A stretch of DNA of 64,000 bases from JASGCL01 sp965203915 (GTDB lineage: Bacteria > Pseudomonadota > Alphaproteobacteria > JASGCL01): positions 930,001-994,000 of the forward strand of contig OZ241918.1 of NCBI GenBank assembly GCA_965203915.1, read 5' to 3'. The notes beneath the pieces are model-generated. The model did no database searches. It worked only from the letters and a program-made list of their open reading frames with translations, and was not told where the DNA came from. Numbering within the stretch: the first letter of the stretch is position 1; each line of letters starts with the position of its first letter. The position numbers and the translations under genes are program-made. Positions 27,009 to 35,952 of this stretch are shown piece after piece.

Positions 27009-27842
27009 ATGCGTTGGTCAATAATAATTTACATTTTGTTGGTGTTGGTTGCGATAGATTATGTGCTCCGTCGTTTTCGGGGCCACGGGTTTTTTTCAAA
27101 AAAAGCAGAAGAAGACTACGACCTAGCTTTTTTCTTTGCTGAGATTTTTCTGTTGGTGATGGCTTTTCGCGCGCTTTTTTTGGAACCATTTATTATTCCT
27201 TCTTCCTCGATGGTTCCCAATTTGCTGGTTGGCGATTATATCTTGGTCAATAAAATGAGTTATGGTTATGGTAAATATAGTTTTCCCCTGCAACCGCTTG
27301 ATTTTCACGGTCGCATATTGGGGGCAGAAATTCAGCGCGGCGATATTGTGGTTTTTCGTTACCCGCCCAACCCCAGCGAAAGTTATGTAAAACGCATCGT
27401 CGGTTTGCCAGGCGATACAATTCAAGTAAAAAATGGCATGCTTTATATCAATGGTAAAATGTTAGATAAGAAACAAACGAAGGATTATATCATGGATGAT
27501 AACAACAACATGCCCGTCGCCATGTTTAACGAAACTATCGCGCGGCAACCAAATCACCAAGATAGAACAAAAACCTATAAAATTCTTGAATTGAATGGCA
27601 ACCAAGGCGATTTGGATAACACGGCATCCTATGTCGTGCCCGCTGGTCATTATTTTGGCATGGGGGATAACCGCGATAATTCGGTGGATAGTCGGGTTGC
27701 GGCACCATTTGGGGTTGGTTTTATTCCACGCGAAAACATCATAGGTCGCGTTGCTTTGGTTCTTTTTTCCACCAACAAGAGCGACAAGCAAAGCAAGCTT
27801 GGTTGGTCGTTGCGTTGGGATCGATTCTTTTTCTATCCTTGA
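27009..27842 (+). CDS. lepB: Signal peptidase I
   Basis: LepB cuts Sec and Tat signal peptides on the periplasmic side. The 277-residue protein has one membrane segment at about 4-20 and a second hydrophobic stretch at 41-57 leading to the catalytic PSSSMVPN (Ser67). The Ser/Lys dyad partner is in SYVKRIVGLPGDTI, and box E is GDNRDNSVDSR. An AAAGGAA precedes the start by about ten bases. It leads lepB-rnc-era, a very common gene order. Confidence 0.96.
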   Translation: MRWSIIIYILLVLVAIDYVLRRFRGHGFFSKKAEEDYDLAFFFAEIFLLVMAFRALFLEPFIIPSSSMVPNLLVGDYILVNKMSYGYGKYSFPLQPLDFHGRILGAEIQRGDIVVFRYPPNPSESYVKRIVGLPGDTIQVKNGMLYINGKMLDKKQTKDYIMDDNNNMPVAMFNETIARQPNHQDRTKTYKILELNGNQGDLDNTASYVVPAGHYFGMGDNRDNSVDSRVAAPFGVGFIPRENIIGRVALVLFSTNKSDKQSKLGWSLRWDRFFFYP

Positions 27843-27894
27843 TGAATTAGTCCGCGAATTGAGGACGTCATGAAACCACCAACCCATCCATCCA

Positions 27895-28599
27895 ATGCAA
27901 GATAAAGATTTTTTAGAGCGTATTAACTATTTAACCGAAGTAGCATTTGATAAAAGTGAAGAGCTGCTTTTGCGGGAAGCCTTTACGCACCCCAGCTTAA
28001 AAGGGCAAAAAAATTATGAAAGACTGGAATTTTTGGGTGATAGGGTGTTAGCTATAACCATGGCTCATTGGCTTCATGAATATTATCCCCATTACCAGGA
28101 AGGCGATCTGTCGGTCGCCTCGGCGCGGTTGGTGTCAAAACCCACCCTCTTGCTGGTGGCAAAAAAATTACAATTTGAACATCTTTTAATAACGGGCATT
28201 GGTAAAGACGGAACAAAACGGTTGGATGTTCGTGCCATGGATTCGGCCATGGCCAATAGCCTGGAATCATTTTTGGCGGTGTTGTTTTTGACCAAGGGGT
28301 TAGAAGCGGTGCAAAGCTTCGTTAAAAAACATTGGCAAGATTTCTTTAGTCAACCAGACGATGGATTAGACAACCCGCGTGGCCAATTGCAAGAATGGTT
28401 GCAGGCGCGCAAATTGCCCGCACCAATTTATGAAGTGGTGGGCACCGACGGCCATGACCACGAACCGATATTCACCGTTGAATTAAACATGGGGATGGAA
28501 GCCGTTGGTTTGGTCAGGGCATCGGCCACCAGCAAAAAATTAGCCATGAGCAAAGCGGCAGCCGAAGCCATTGCCAAAATAAAGAAATTGCGATTATGA
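27895..28599 (+). CDS. rnc: Ribonuclease III
   Basis: RNase III cleaves double-stranded RNA, including the 30S rRNA precursor. The 234-residue protein has the catalytic signature ERLEFLGDRVLAI (about residues 42-54) with acidic metal ligands, and a second ligand pair near DSAMANSLESFLAVLF. The dsRNA-binding domain fills the C-terminus from about residue 160. Its stop overlaps the era ATG in an ATGA arrangement, so translation is coupled. Confidence 0.96.
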   Translation: MQDKDFLERINYLTEVAFDKSEELLLREAFTHPSLKGQKNYERLEFLGDRVLAITMAHWLHEYYPHYQEGDLSVASARLVSKPTLLLVAKKLQFEHLLITGIGKDGTKRLDVRAMDSAMANSLESFLAVLFLTKGLEAVQSFVKKHWQDFFSQPDDGLDNPRGQLQEWLQARKLPAPIYEVVGTDGHDHEPIFTVELNMGMEAVGLVRASATSKKLAMSKAAAEAIAKIKKLRL

Positions 28600-29528
28600 T
28601 GACTATAAAACCCGAAGCCAAAAAATTTGGGGTCATCGCGCTGTTGGGCGCGCCGAACGCTGGCAAATCAACGCTGGTTAATGTGTTGACGGGGCAAAAA
28701 GTTTCGATAGTCAGCAAGAAAGCACAAACCACGCGCTTCCGCCTAACCGCCATTATCGAACGCGATAATTCGCAAATGGCCATGATAGATACGCCTGGCG
28801 TTTTTAACACCAGCGGCAGCCAAGATAATTTTGATAAGCAGATGGTGAAGGCGGCGTGGCAAGCGTTGGATAAGGTTGATGGCGCGGTGTTTTTGGTGGC
28901 GGCCGATAGCGGCATCACCCCCAATGTTGAATATATTTTAAAAAACTTTGCAAAATTGAACCAGCAGGTCATAGCCGTTATTAACAAAATTGATAAAGTT
29001 AAAAAAGAAAAATTGCTTACATTGGCAAATTACCTTACAGAACAACCCGCGGTGCAAAAGGTGATGATGATATCGGCCTTAAAAAAAGATGGCACCGAGG
29101 ATCTGCTGCAATTGTTATTAACCATGTTGCCGCAGGGCGAATGGGGATATGATAGCGAAACCGCCAGCGATTTACCCGACCGTTTGTTTGCGGCCGAAAT
29201 TTTACGCGAGCAATTGTTTCATTACCTGCATCAAGAATTACCCTATCGTTTGGGGGTTGAAACCGAAAAATGGACGTTGCAAAAAAATGACAAAACCAAG
29301 AAAGAAACGCTACATATTTATCAAACCATTCACATTGAAAAAGAAAATCATCGCCCGATGATATTGGGGCGCGGCGGGCAGAATCTTAAAACCATCGCCA
29401 GCCGCGCAAGGTTAGAAATGGAAGAGGTGTTTGAGCAGAAAGTCTTCTTAAAAATATTTATCCGCCTAACACCAGATTGGCGCAACAAAAAAGAAATGGC
29501 ACCGTTTGGTTTTGATGTAGGAAATTAG
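28596..29528 (+). CDS. era: GTPase Era
   Basis: Era binds the 3' end of 16S rRNA and is needed for 30S assembly. The 310 residues carry G1 GAPNAGKST, G3 DTPGV, G4 NKID and a C-terminal KH domain (HRPMILGRGGQNLKTIASRARLEME). Start overlaps the rnc stop (ATGA). The stop codon overlaps the stop of the convergent ornithine decarboxylase gene by 4 bases. Confidence 0.97.
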   Translation: MMTIKPEAKKFGVIALLGAPNAGKSTLVNVLTGQKVSIVSKKAQTTRFRLTAIIERDNSQMAMIDTPGVFNTSGSQDNFDKQMVKAAWQALDKVDGAVFLVAADSGITPNVEYILKNFAKLNQQVIAVINKIDKVKKEKLLTLANYLTEQPAVQKVMMISALKKDGTEDLLQLLLTMLPQGEWGYDSETASDLPDRLFAAEILREQLFHYLHQELPYRLGVETEKWTLQKNDKTKKETLHIYQTIHIEKENHRPMILGRGGQNLKTIASRARLEMEEVFEQKVFLKIFIRLTPDWRNKKEMAPFGFDVGN

Positions 29529-30679
29529 ATGGTATAAATGGCGATGGGTTGAAAGCCGTTAAAATTGAGCGATGCCATGCTGCCGCTGTAAGACCCCGTA
29601 TTAAGCAATATCAATCTATCCCCCGCCTTGGTGTCCTGGGGCAGGTCGTAAGTTTTTTTGGCATATAGGGTGTCCCAGCTATCGCAAGTGGGCCCTGCCA
29701 ATATCATGGGTTGGGTTGGGCCACTGGTTGGTTGGAGGGGGATAATAGTATGTTGGATAGTGGGGTCAATAGCCTCAAACAATCCATTATAAACGCCAAG
29801 GTCAATATACAACCATTCGCCACTTTCTTTCTTATGACTTTTTAGAATAACTTCGGTTACCGATATGGCAGCCTCCGACACCAAACCGCGGCCAGGCTCG
29901 ATAAGGTAATCGATTTTTTGTCCTGCAAATAATTTTTTGATTGTTTCGCCAATGTCAGAACCAATTTTTTCTAACGATTCCACATCTTCGCTGTTGCGAT
30001 AGGTGGCAGGAAAACCGCCACCCAAATTAATAAGGTTCAAAGTAATTCCCTTTTCTGCCAAGGCATCAAATATATTTTTAACTTCTTGCAGGGCGGCGAG
30101 CCATGGTGCCGATTTTTTGGCCTGTGAACCAACATGGAATGAAACACCGCGTGGTGTTAAGCCGAGGGATTTTGCCTTGAGCAAAATATCGACTGCTTCG
30201 CTTGGCGTGGTGCCAAATTTATGATTTAAGGGGTAACCCGAATCGCGCCCGTCGTGCAAAATACGGCAATAAACCCCCGCATCGGTTATTTTCAATGATT
30301 TTGCTTCGTCGGCAATTTTTTTCAACTCCATGTCGCAATCAACCGCGAATAATCGGACGCCTTTTTCAAGCGCCGAATGGATGGCCGATGATTTTTTGAT
30401 GGTCGAGCCGTAAGATAGTTTTTTAACATCGGCCCCTAAAGATAACACTTGCTCTATTTCCTCTATCGAGGCGGTATCAAAAAAACTTCCCAGGTCGACA
30501 AGACTTTTGATAACCGCATCGTTTGGATTGGCCTTAACCGCATAATAAACATGGGCAAAGGGCAAATAATCACAAAATTTTTGATACTGGCTCGCCACTT
30601 GCTCGAGATCTATTACCTGAAACGGGGTAGGCAATGTTTCATTCCTTAATAAGAACTTTTTTTGCTTTTCACTAATCAT
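29525..30679 (-). CDS. Ornithine decarboxylase (fold type III, PLP-dependent)
   Basis: This 384-residue enzyme of the eukaryotic-ODC/alanine-racemase fold makes putrescine from ornithine. The PLP lysine lies in VYYAVKANPN (about residue 48). HVGSQ, the PLP phosphate loop LGGGFP, EPGRGLVSEAA and GPTCDSWD, where the Cys matches the active-site cysteine of ODC, are all present. Lysine or dual lysine/ornithine decarboxylase is a possible alternative. Putrescine is the substrate of homospermidine synthase (1758-3182), so the pair forms one pathway. Confidence 0.85.
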   Translation of the reverse strand: MISEKQKKFLLRNETLPTPFQVIDLEQVASQYQKFCDYLPFAHVYYAVKANPNDAVIKSLVDLGSFFDTASIEEIEQVLSLGADVKKLSYGSTIKKSSAIHSALEKGVRLFAVDCDMELKKIADEAKSLKITDAGVYCRILHDGRDSGYPLNHKFGTTPSEAVDILLKAKSLGLTPRGVSFHVGSQAKKSAPWLAALQEVKNIFDALAEKGITLNLINLGGGFPATYRNSEDVESLEKIGSDIGETIKKLFAGQKIDYLIEPGRGLVSEAAISVTEVILKSHKKESGEWLYIDLGVYNGLFEAIDPTIQHTIIPLQPTSGPTQPMILAGPTCDSWDTLYAKKTYDLPQDTKAGDRLILLNTGSYSGSMASLNFNGFQPIAIYTI

Positions 30680-30763
30680 TTTTTCCTGCTAACATTTTTT
30701 TTTAAAAAAAACAATGTTTAAATATTTTATTTTCTATGAAAGATTTTGCTTGCATAATATTAG

Positions 30764-30769
30764 TATAAT
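30764..30769 (+). promoter_or_regulatory. TATAAT box upstream of the serine hydrolase gene
   Basis: A perfect TATAAT lies at 30764-30769 in the 168-base gap between divergent genes. No convincing -35 box stands 16-18 bases upstream, so this is a weak call. It would give a leader of about 72 bases before the ATG at 30848. Confidence 0.3.
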
Positions 30770-30847
30770 GTTAGATTCCGCTAAACCTTATCTATAAGAA
30801 TCTATTCATCAATTTATTGAAACCTAAAATTTAAAAAAAATCGAGCA

Positions 30848-32092
30848 ATGAATAAAAAAGATAATCAAGCCAAGTTAGGTTACACTAACAACCAAACGCA
30901 ACCACCCATGATGGCGGGCAAACCCGTTCCTCAAGCATGGCAAGTTAATTTAGAAAATTGGGATGCGCCCCCTTATAATCGCTGGGCATTTAATCATTGC
31001 AGTGAATTTATACCGTCGGCGGTGATTGCGCGCGATGAAAAAAATGCTTTATTTTTTGATACCAATTATCAATCATTGGACAATATTTCTTTTACCAATA
31101 GTCAAAATAAAAAGACTTCTGTGAAAGAATATATGGAAACAGGTCACACCGATGCCTTGGTCATGTATCACAAGGGCAAAATTGTTTATGAAAAATATTT
31201 TGCTTTTACCAAACCGACCAGTCGCCACCTGATGCAATCGATGACAAAATCGGTGGTTGGCGTGGTAGCACAGAAATTAAAACATGAGAAAATATTGAAT
31301 CCTGACGCCCTTATAGAAACAATTTTGCCCGAATTAAAAAATACGGGTTATGCGGGGGCCACGGTGCAACAGGCGTTGGATATGCGCACGGGCATAGATT
31401 TTAAAGAAACATATTTTGACACCCCTTTAGAAGGCGATTGCTATTTGTTGGATGTTGCCAATGGCTGGAAACCCATGCCCAACAAACCCAATATTTGCTC
31501 AGATAGTTTTTCTTTGGCGCAAACATTTAAAAATACATCTTTCCCCCATGGGGAGCGGATGGTGTATCGCTGCTTGGAGACCGATGTTATAGGCCATTGC
31601 ATAGAAAAATTGACGGGGGCCAAGCTTGCCGATCTGATTTCTACATTCGTTTGGCAGCCGATGGGGGCCGAGGCCGATGCCTATATTACCGTTGACCCTT
31701 TGGGCTACGCCATAGCCTCGGGCGGGATGTGCGCCCGCGCCCGCGATATGTTAAAATTTGGTGTTATGATGGCGGAAGATGGCTTTATCAACGGCAAACA
31801 ATTGCTGCCCGCTAACCTGGTGGCAGAATGTTATAATCCCGCGCCTTATAAATTTGATAACCAAGACCCCGAGCTCAACCCGCATGGCGGCTACAAAAAC
31901 TATTTTTGGATTAAGACTATGGAGCCGCAGGTCATTGCCTGTTCGGGGGTGTTTGGCCAACACACAACGATAAATAAAACAAACAATGTGGTGATTGTCC
32001 AATTTTCGAGTTGGTTAGATCACGGCAGCGATACGGCGTTATGGCTTGATATGTTAGAGATGCATAAGGCCCTGACGAAGGCTGTATTATAA
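30848..32092 (+). CDS. Serine hydrolase of the class C beta-lactamase / NylB-like family
   Basis: The 414-residue protein carries the SxxK motif SMTKS (about residue 128), the nucleophile and general base of this fold. The Tyr motif is YRCLETDVIG (about residue 239), and the third region is GVFGQHTTINKTNNVVIV. This arrangement fits 6-aminohexanoate-dimer hydrolase (NylB)-like esterases better than true AmpC. No signal peptide is seen, so a cytoplasmic esterase or amidase is favoured over cell-wall or antibiotic action. Two DUF805 membrane proteins follow downstream. Confidence 0.8.
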   Translation: MNKKDNQAKLGYTNNQTQPPMMAGKPVPQAWQVNLENWDAPPYNRWAFNHCSEFIPSAVIARDEKNALFFDTNYQSLDNISFTNSQNKKTSVKEYMETGHTDALVMYHKGKIVYEKYFAFTKPTSRHLMQSMTKSVVGVVAQKLKHEKILNPDALIETILPELKNTGYAGATVQQALDMRTGIDFKETYFDTPLEGDCYLLDVANGWKPMPNKPNICSDSFSLAQTFKNTSFPHGERMVYRCLETDVIGHCIEKLTGAKLADLISTFVWQPMGAEADAYITVDPLGYAIASGGMCARARDMLKFGVMMAEDGFINGKQLLPANLVAECYNPAPYKFDNQDPELNPHGGYKNYFWIKTMEPQVIACSGVFGQHTTINKTNNVVIVQFSSWLDHGSDTALWLDMLEMHKALTKAVL

Positions 32093-32139
32093 AAATTGTT
32101 ATCTTGTATTTTCAAGGGCAATTTGATAACTGTTCGATT

Positions 32140-32697
32140 ATGGTAGAATCAGGGACAAATAATTTACCTTATTTTTTTTGGAAAATTGTTTATATTTTTA
32201 AAAATTCCTTCATGGGGTTTAAAATTTATAGCGGTCGCACCAGCCGTTTAGAATTTTGGTGTTTTCAAATAATTTATGGATTATTAATATGTTTGGTGGT
32301 GGTGGCTGACGGTTGGGGGTTGATGTTCAGCCTAACGGCGATGGGGCTTTTTTTACCATCGCTGGTGCCGTGTCATGTGCGTCGGTTGCACGATGTCGAA
32401 TATTCAGGGTGGTTTTTATTGCCGAAATTTTTTTATGTGCCTTGGTTTTTGTTTGCTGCCCGCGCCACACTGCATGGCGGATCGATGAATGATTTTTTCT
32501 TTCAAAATGCTTCGTTGGTTGAGCAATTTAAAATAACCAGCCTGCTATATTGCGGTTTAATCTATGAAATTATTTTGGTGAGTATTTACCTGCAACGCGG
32601 CACCGCGGGACTTAACATTTACGGCAAAGATTCTGTCGAAGATTTGCAAAAGGGTATAAAAACCTTTACCATGAAGATGCTTAGCAACAAAAAATAA
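32140..32697 (+). CDS. DUF805 membrane protein (first of tandem pair)
   Basis: DUF805 proteins are small inner-membrane proteins of unknown role. The signature YSGRTSRLEFWCF, near the N-terminus, is followed by membrane segments and LPSLVPCHVRRLHDVEYSGWFLL, the conserved VRRLHD..SGW box. The ATG at 32140 gives 185 residues; a TTG at 32104 would add 12, and neither has a clear ribosome-binding site. It lies 9 bases before a second DUF805 gene, from which it has diverged strongly. Confidence 0.82.
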   Translation: MVESGTNNLPYFFWKIVYIFKNSFMGFKIYSGRTSRLEFWCFQIIYGLLICLVVVADGWGLMFSLTAMGLFLPSLVPCHVRRLHDVEYSGWFLLPKFFYVPWFLFAARATLHGGSMNDFFFQNASLVEQFKITSLLYCGLIYEIILVSIYLQRGTAGLNIYGKDSVEDLQKGIKTFTMKMLSNKK

Positions 32698-32706
32698 CAT
32701 GAGGTT

Positions 32707-33210
32707 ATGTATTTATTAGAATCCCTGCAAACTTGTTTTGCAAAATCTATTGTCTTTTCGGGTCGGGCTGGGCGTTCAGAATTTTGGTGGTTTCATCTTT
32801 TTCGTGTGGCATGTTGGTTTGTGCCAGTCGTTGGTTGGATTTTTTATTTCCTAACTATCTTGCCAGCCTTGGCGGTGACCGTGCGCCGTTTGCACGATGT
32901 TAATCGCTCGGGGTTTTATCTTTTACCAATTTTTGGCACACCCTTTTTGGCACTCTACCCTTTGATAGATATATTTATAACGACCATGTTGCCCGAAAAA
33001 TTAGAACAAGGTATGAGCGATAGCCTTGCTTATCGCTATTTTGATTATGAAAATAATTTTGCTTTTTTCTTTGATTTTAGAAATTACGACGGGGTTATTT
33101 TACCGCAATTTATATGGTTGGCCTTCGCCATATACAGCTTCATCATATTGCTGTGGCTGTTAAAGAGAGGCGATGCAGGTGGTAATTCTTACGGGTTGCC
33201 GCCGCGCTAA
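32707..33210 (+). CDS. DUF805 membrane protein (second of tandem pair)
   Basis: This 167-residue protein is a closer match to the DUF805 norm: FSGRAGRSEFWWF at the N-terminus, a hydrophobic segment, AVTVRRLHDVNRSGFYLLP, a central loop and a final membrane segment with LLWLLKRGDAGGNSYG, the typical C-terminal Gly/Asn/Tyr ending. It ends shortly before the convergent nfuA. Function is unknown. Confidence 0.88.
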   Translation: MYLLESLQTCFAKSIVFSGRAGRSEFWWFHLFRVACWFVPVVGWIFYFLTILPALAVTVRRLHDVNRSGFYLLPIFGTPFLALYPLIDIFITTMLPEKLEQGMSDSLAYRYFDYENNFAFFFDFRNYDGVILPQFIWLAFAIYSFIILLWLLKRGDAGGNSYGLPPR

Positions 33211-33235
33211 ATCTCAAAGACTTGGCCTTCGCCAC

Positions 33236-33817
33236 CTACATGGCTTGGCGCACTTCGGTAACTTCGGGAATGAAATGCTTGAGCATATTCTCAATCCCCG
33301 ATTGCAATGTAGCGGTGGAGGAGGGGCAACCCGAGCAGGCCCCTTGCAAACTGAGGTAAACCACGCCATTGTCGTAGGCTTGCAACACTATATTCCCGCC
33401 ATCGCGCGCCACGGCGGGGCGAATACGGGTTTCGATTAATTCTTCGATTTTCTCAACCGTTGGTGCATCTTTGGGGTCGCAGGTAATTTTCTTTTCTTGT
33501 TGGTTTTGTTGCAATGCCCCTTCCGAAATAATTTTACCACCGCCCGCAATATAATCGGTGATGTTGCTGATGATAAGGGGGCGTAGGCTGGCCCAAGATA
33601 TATCTTTGCCCTTCATGACCGAAATAAAATCCCTGCCCAGGAAAACCTCTTGCACGCCATCCAACGAAAATAATTGATAGGCGAGGGGCGAGGCATTTTT
33701 TGCCGCTTCCTTGTTGGTGAAGGCTATTTCGCGTGGCAATTCCATACGGCCACTATCCAATTGTGGGCGAAAGGTTAAAACCTCAGGATTGGGGGTGGTT
33801 TCGGTTTCGATGAACAT
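33236..33817 (-). CDS. nfuA: NfuA-type iron-sulfur cluster carrier
   Basis: The protein carries and delivers Fe-S clusters. It has the Nfu_N domain (IETETTPNPEVLTFRP at the start, then VFLGRDFISVMK) and a C-terminal NifU domain with the cluster-binding CSGCPSS (about residue 170). I choose the ATG at 33817, since this family begins with the motif above; the longer frame to 33862 adds 15 unrelated residues. That gives 193 residues, normal for the alphaproteobacterial type. It diverges from rho. Confidence 0.93.
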   Translation of the reverse strand: MFIETETTPNPEVLTFRPQLDSGRMELPREIAFTNKEAAKNASPLAYQLFSLDGVQEVFLGRDFISVMKGKDISWASLRPLIISNITDYIAGGGKIISEGALQQNQQEKKITCDPKDAPTVEKIEELIETRIRPAVARDGGNIVLQAYDNGVVYLSLQGACSGCPSSTATLQSGIENMLKHFIPEVTEVRQAM

Positions 33818-33966
33818 TACAGGAGTAATATAGTCCTTATTTAATAAAAAATCAATTGACAATGATATATCGGTGGGTTAGGGTCAGGAATAATTTTTAA
33901 AGGTATCGTTCTGACGCCTTGTTTTTTTTCAAAAACACAAGACCACAAATTGTTATAGGAAATATC

Positions 33967-35229
33967 ATGCATCTTAAAGAACTGTCTTCTAAGAATACGG
34001 GCGATTTATTAACGCTCGCCGAAAAAAATGGGGTAGAAAACCCCGCCGCGATGCGTCGCCAGGAAATGATGTTTGCCATTTTGAAATCCATCGCCGAAAA
34101 GGGCGAAGCCATATCGGCCCATGGCGTGTTGGAAGTTATGCAAGACGGGTTTGGTTTTTTACGTTCTACCGAATCAAATTATTTGGCTGGGCCAGATGAT
34201 ATTTATGTTTCGCCCAACACCATCAAATCTTTATCGTTGCGCACGGGCGACACCATCAGTGGTGGCATCGTCGCCCCCAAGGAAGGCGAAAAATATTTTT
34301 CACTTGATGAAGTGGCCGAGGTTAATTTTGGCGACCCTGCTTTGTGCAAGAATCGGGTTAATTTTGATAATTTGACGCCGCTCTATCCCACACAAAAATT
34401 GAAATTAGAAATAGAATTGGACAAAGATGGCAAACGCGATTTTACAACGCGGGTTATCGAATTGGTCGCACCATTGGGGAAGGGGCAACGTGCTTTGATA
34501 GTCGCGCCACCGCGCACGGGTAAAACTGTTATCATGCAAAATATCGCCCATGCTTTGGAAAAAAATCACCCTGAGATTTATTTGATGGTGTTGTTGATTG
34601 ACGAACGCCCCGAAGAAGTAACCGACATGCAACGTAGCGTCCGTGGCGATGTTATATCATCGACTTTTGACGAACCCGCCACCCGCCATGTGCAGGTAGC
34701 CGACATGGTGATAGCCAAGGCCAAAAGATTGGTTGAACATAAAAAAGACGTTGTTATCTTGCTTGATTCCATCACGCGATTGGGTCGGGCTTATAACACC
34801 GTGGTGCCCTCCTCGGGCAAGGTTTTGACGGGCGGGGTTGACGCCAATGCCTTACAACGCCCCAAACGTTTTTTTGGTGCGGCAAGAAATATTGAAGAGG
34901 GCGGCTCCTTGACGATTATTTCAACCGCCTTGATAGACACTGGCTCGCGGATGGACGAGGTTATATTCGAAGAATTCAAAGGCACGGGCAATGCCGAGAT
35001 AGTGTTGGATAGAAAAATTTCTGACAAACGTATTTTCCCCGCCATCGACGTGGTGAAATCGGGCACGCGTAAGGAAGAAATGTTGGTTGATAAAAATACC
35101 CTATCAAAAATGTGGGTGTTGCGCCGTGTGCTGAACCCCATGGGCACCATCGAAGCCATGGAATTTTTGAATGAAAAATTAAAATCAACCAAAAGCAACA
35201 CCGATTTCTTTGAGACGATGAATCAGTAG
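33967..35229 (+). CDS. rho: Transcription termination factor Rho
   Basis: Rho is the hexameric helicase that ends transcription at Rho-dependent sites. The start MHLKELSSKN and the preceding AGGA (33957-33960) fix the ATG at 33967. The protein is 420 residues: an N-terminal helical and cold-shock RNA-binding part (FGFLRSTESNYLAGPDDIYVS) and the ATPase with Walker A APPRTGKTVIMQ. Q-loop and R-loop regions follow (ALIDTGSRMDEVIFEEFKGTGN). plsC starts 15 bases after the stop. Confidence 0.98.
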   Translation: MHLKELSSKNTGDLLTLAEKNGVENPAAMRRQEMMFAILKSIAEKGEAISAHGVLEVMQDGFGFLRSTESNYLAGPDDIYVSPNTIKSLSLRTGDTISGGIVAPKEGEKYFSLDEVAEVNFGDPALCKNRVNFDNLTPLYPTQKLKLEIELDKDGKRDFTTRVIELVAPLGKGQRALIVAPPRTGKTVIMQNIAHALEKNHPEIYLMVLLIDERPEEVTDMQRSVRGDVISSTFDEPATRHVQVADMVIAKAKRLVEHKKDVVILLDSITRLGRAYNTVVPSSGKVLTGGVDANALQRPKRFFGAARNIEEGGSLTIISTALIDTGSRMDEVIFEEFKGTGNAEIVLDRKISDKRIFPAIDVVKSGTRKEEMLVDKNTLSKMWVLRRVLNPMGTIEAMEFLNEKLKSTKSNTDFFETMNQ

Positions 35230-35244
35230 CTTGGTGAGGGCAGG

Positions 35245-35952
35245 ATGTCTTTCCTAAGACAATATAGCTATTATATTTTTGCTGCCATCTGGACGTTGGT
35301 GTTGGGAATTATTTTTTCCCCGCTTTATATTATCAAAAACCAATATGCGGTTTATTTGCTTTCCAAATTGTGGGAGGAAGGACTCCTCTGGGGTCTGCGC
35401 CACATTGTTGGTTTATCTTACCAGATAACGGGCAAAGAAAACCTGACCAAGCCACCATTCGTGTTGGCGATGAAGCATCAATCGATGTTTGAAACATTGT
35501 TGCTATCGGTTCATTTTTATAATCCTTGCGTCATATTAAAAAAAGAATTGTTGTCCATTCCGTTGGTTGGCGCGTTTTTAAAATCGGTTGAAAATATTGC
35601 CATCGATAGGCAGGCTGGGGCGGGGGCGATGTTGGCGGTTATCAAAGGCATGAAAAAACAAATAGCTAAAAAACGGGTGTTGGTAATATTTCCTGAGGGT
35701 ACCCGCACCGCGGTAGGTAAAACACGGCCCTATCAGCCTGGGGTTTACATGACCAGCCGCCTGGGCATTCCCATATACCCCGTGGCATTGAATACCGGGT
35801 GTTTTTGGAACAAAGCAATGATGCGCCAGGGTAAGGCCGAGATTGCTATTTTACCCGCCATGCCAACGGGGTTGAACAAAGATGATTTTTTAAAAGAATT
35901 ACAAAAACGGATAGAGCAAAAAACCCGTCACTTAGAAAAATTGGCTTTGTAG
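35245..35952 (+). CDS. plsC: 1-acyl-sn-glycerol-3-phosphate acyltransferase
   Basis: PlsC adds the second acyl chain to lysophosphatidate in phospholipid synthesis at the inner membrane. The 235-residue protein has an N-terminal membrane segment (about 9-27), the catalytic HX4D-type box as KHQSMFET (Glu in place of Asp) and the substrate box FPEGTR. The last 25 bases overlap the end of the convergent nth gene. The Glu at the acidic position is an uncommon but not unknown variant. Confidence 0.9.
   Translation: MSFLRQYSYYIFAAIWTLVLGIIFSPLYIIKNQYAVYLLSKLWEEGLLWGLRHIVGLSYQITGKENLTKPPFVLAMKHQSMFETLLLSVHFYNPCVILKKELLSIPLVGAFLKSVENIAIDRQAGAGAMLAVIKGMKKQIAKKRVLVIFPEGTRTAVGKTRPYQPGVYMTSRLGIPIYPVALNTGCFWNKAMMRQGKAEIAILPAMPTGLNKDDFLKELQKRIEQKTRHLEKLAL

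Noticed and set aside
35245..35952. plsC active-site Glu in place of Asp (HX4E), considered as loss of activity
   Set aside because: Glu occurs at this position in other PlsC-type enzymes and FPEGTR is intact, so activity is likely kept.
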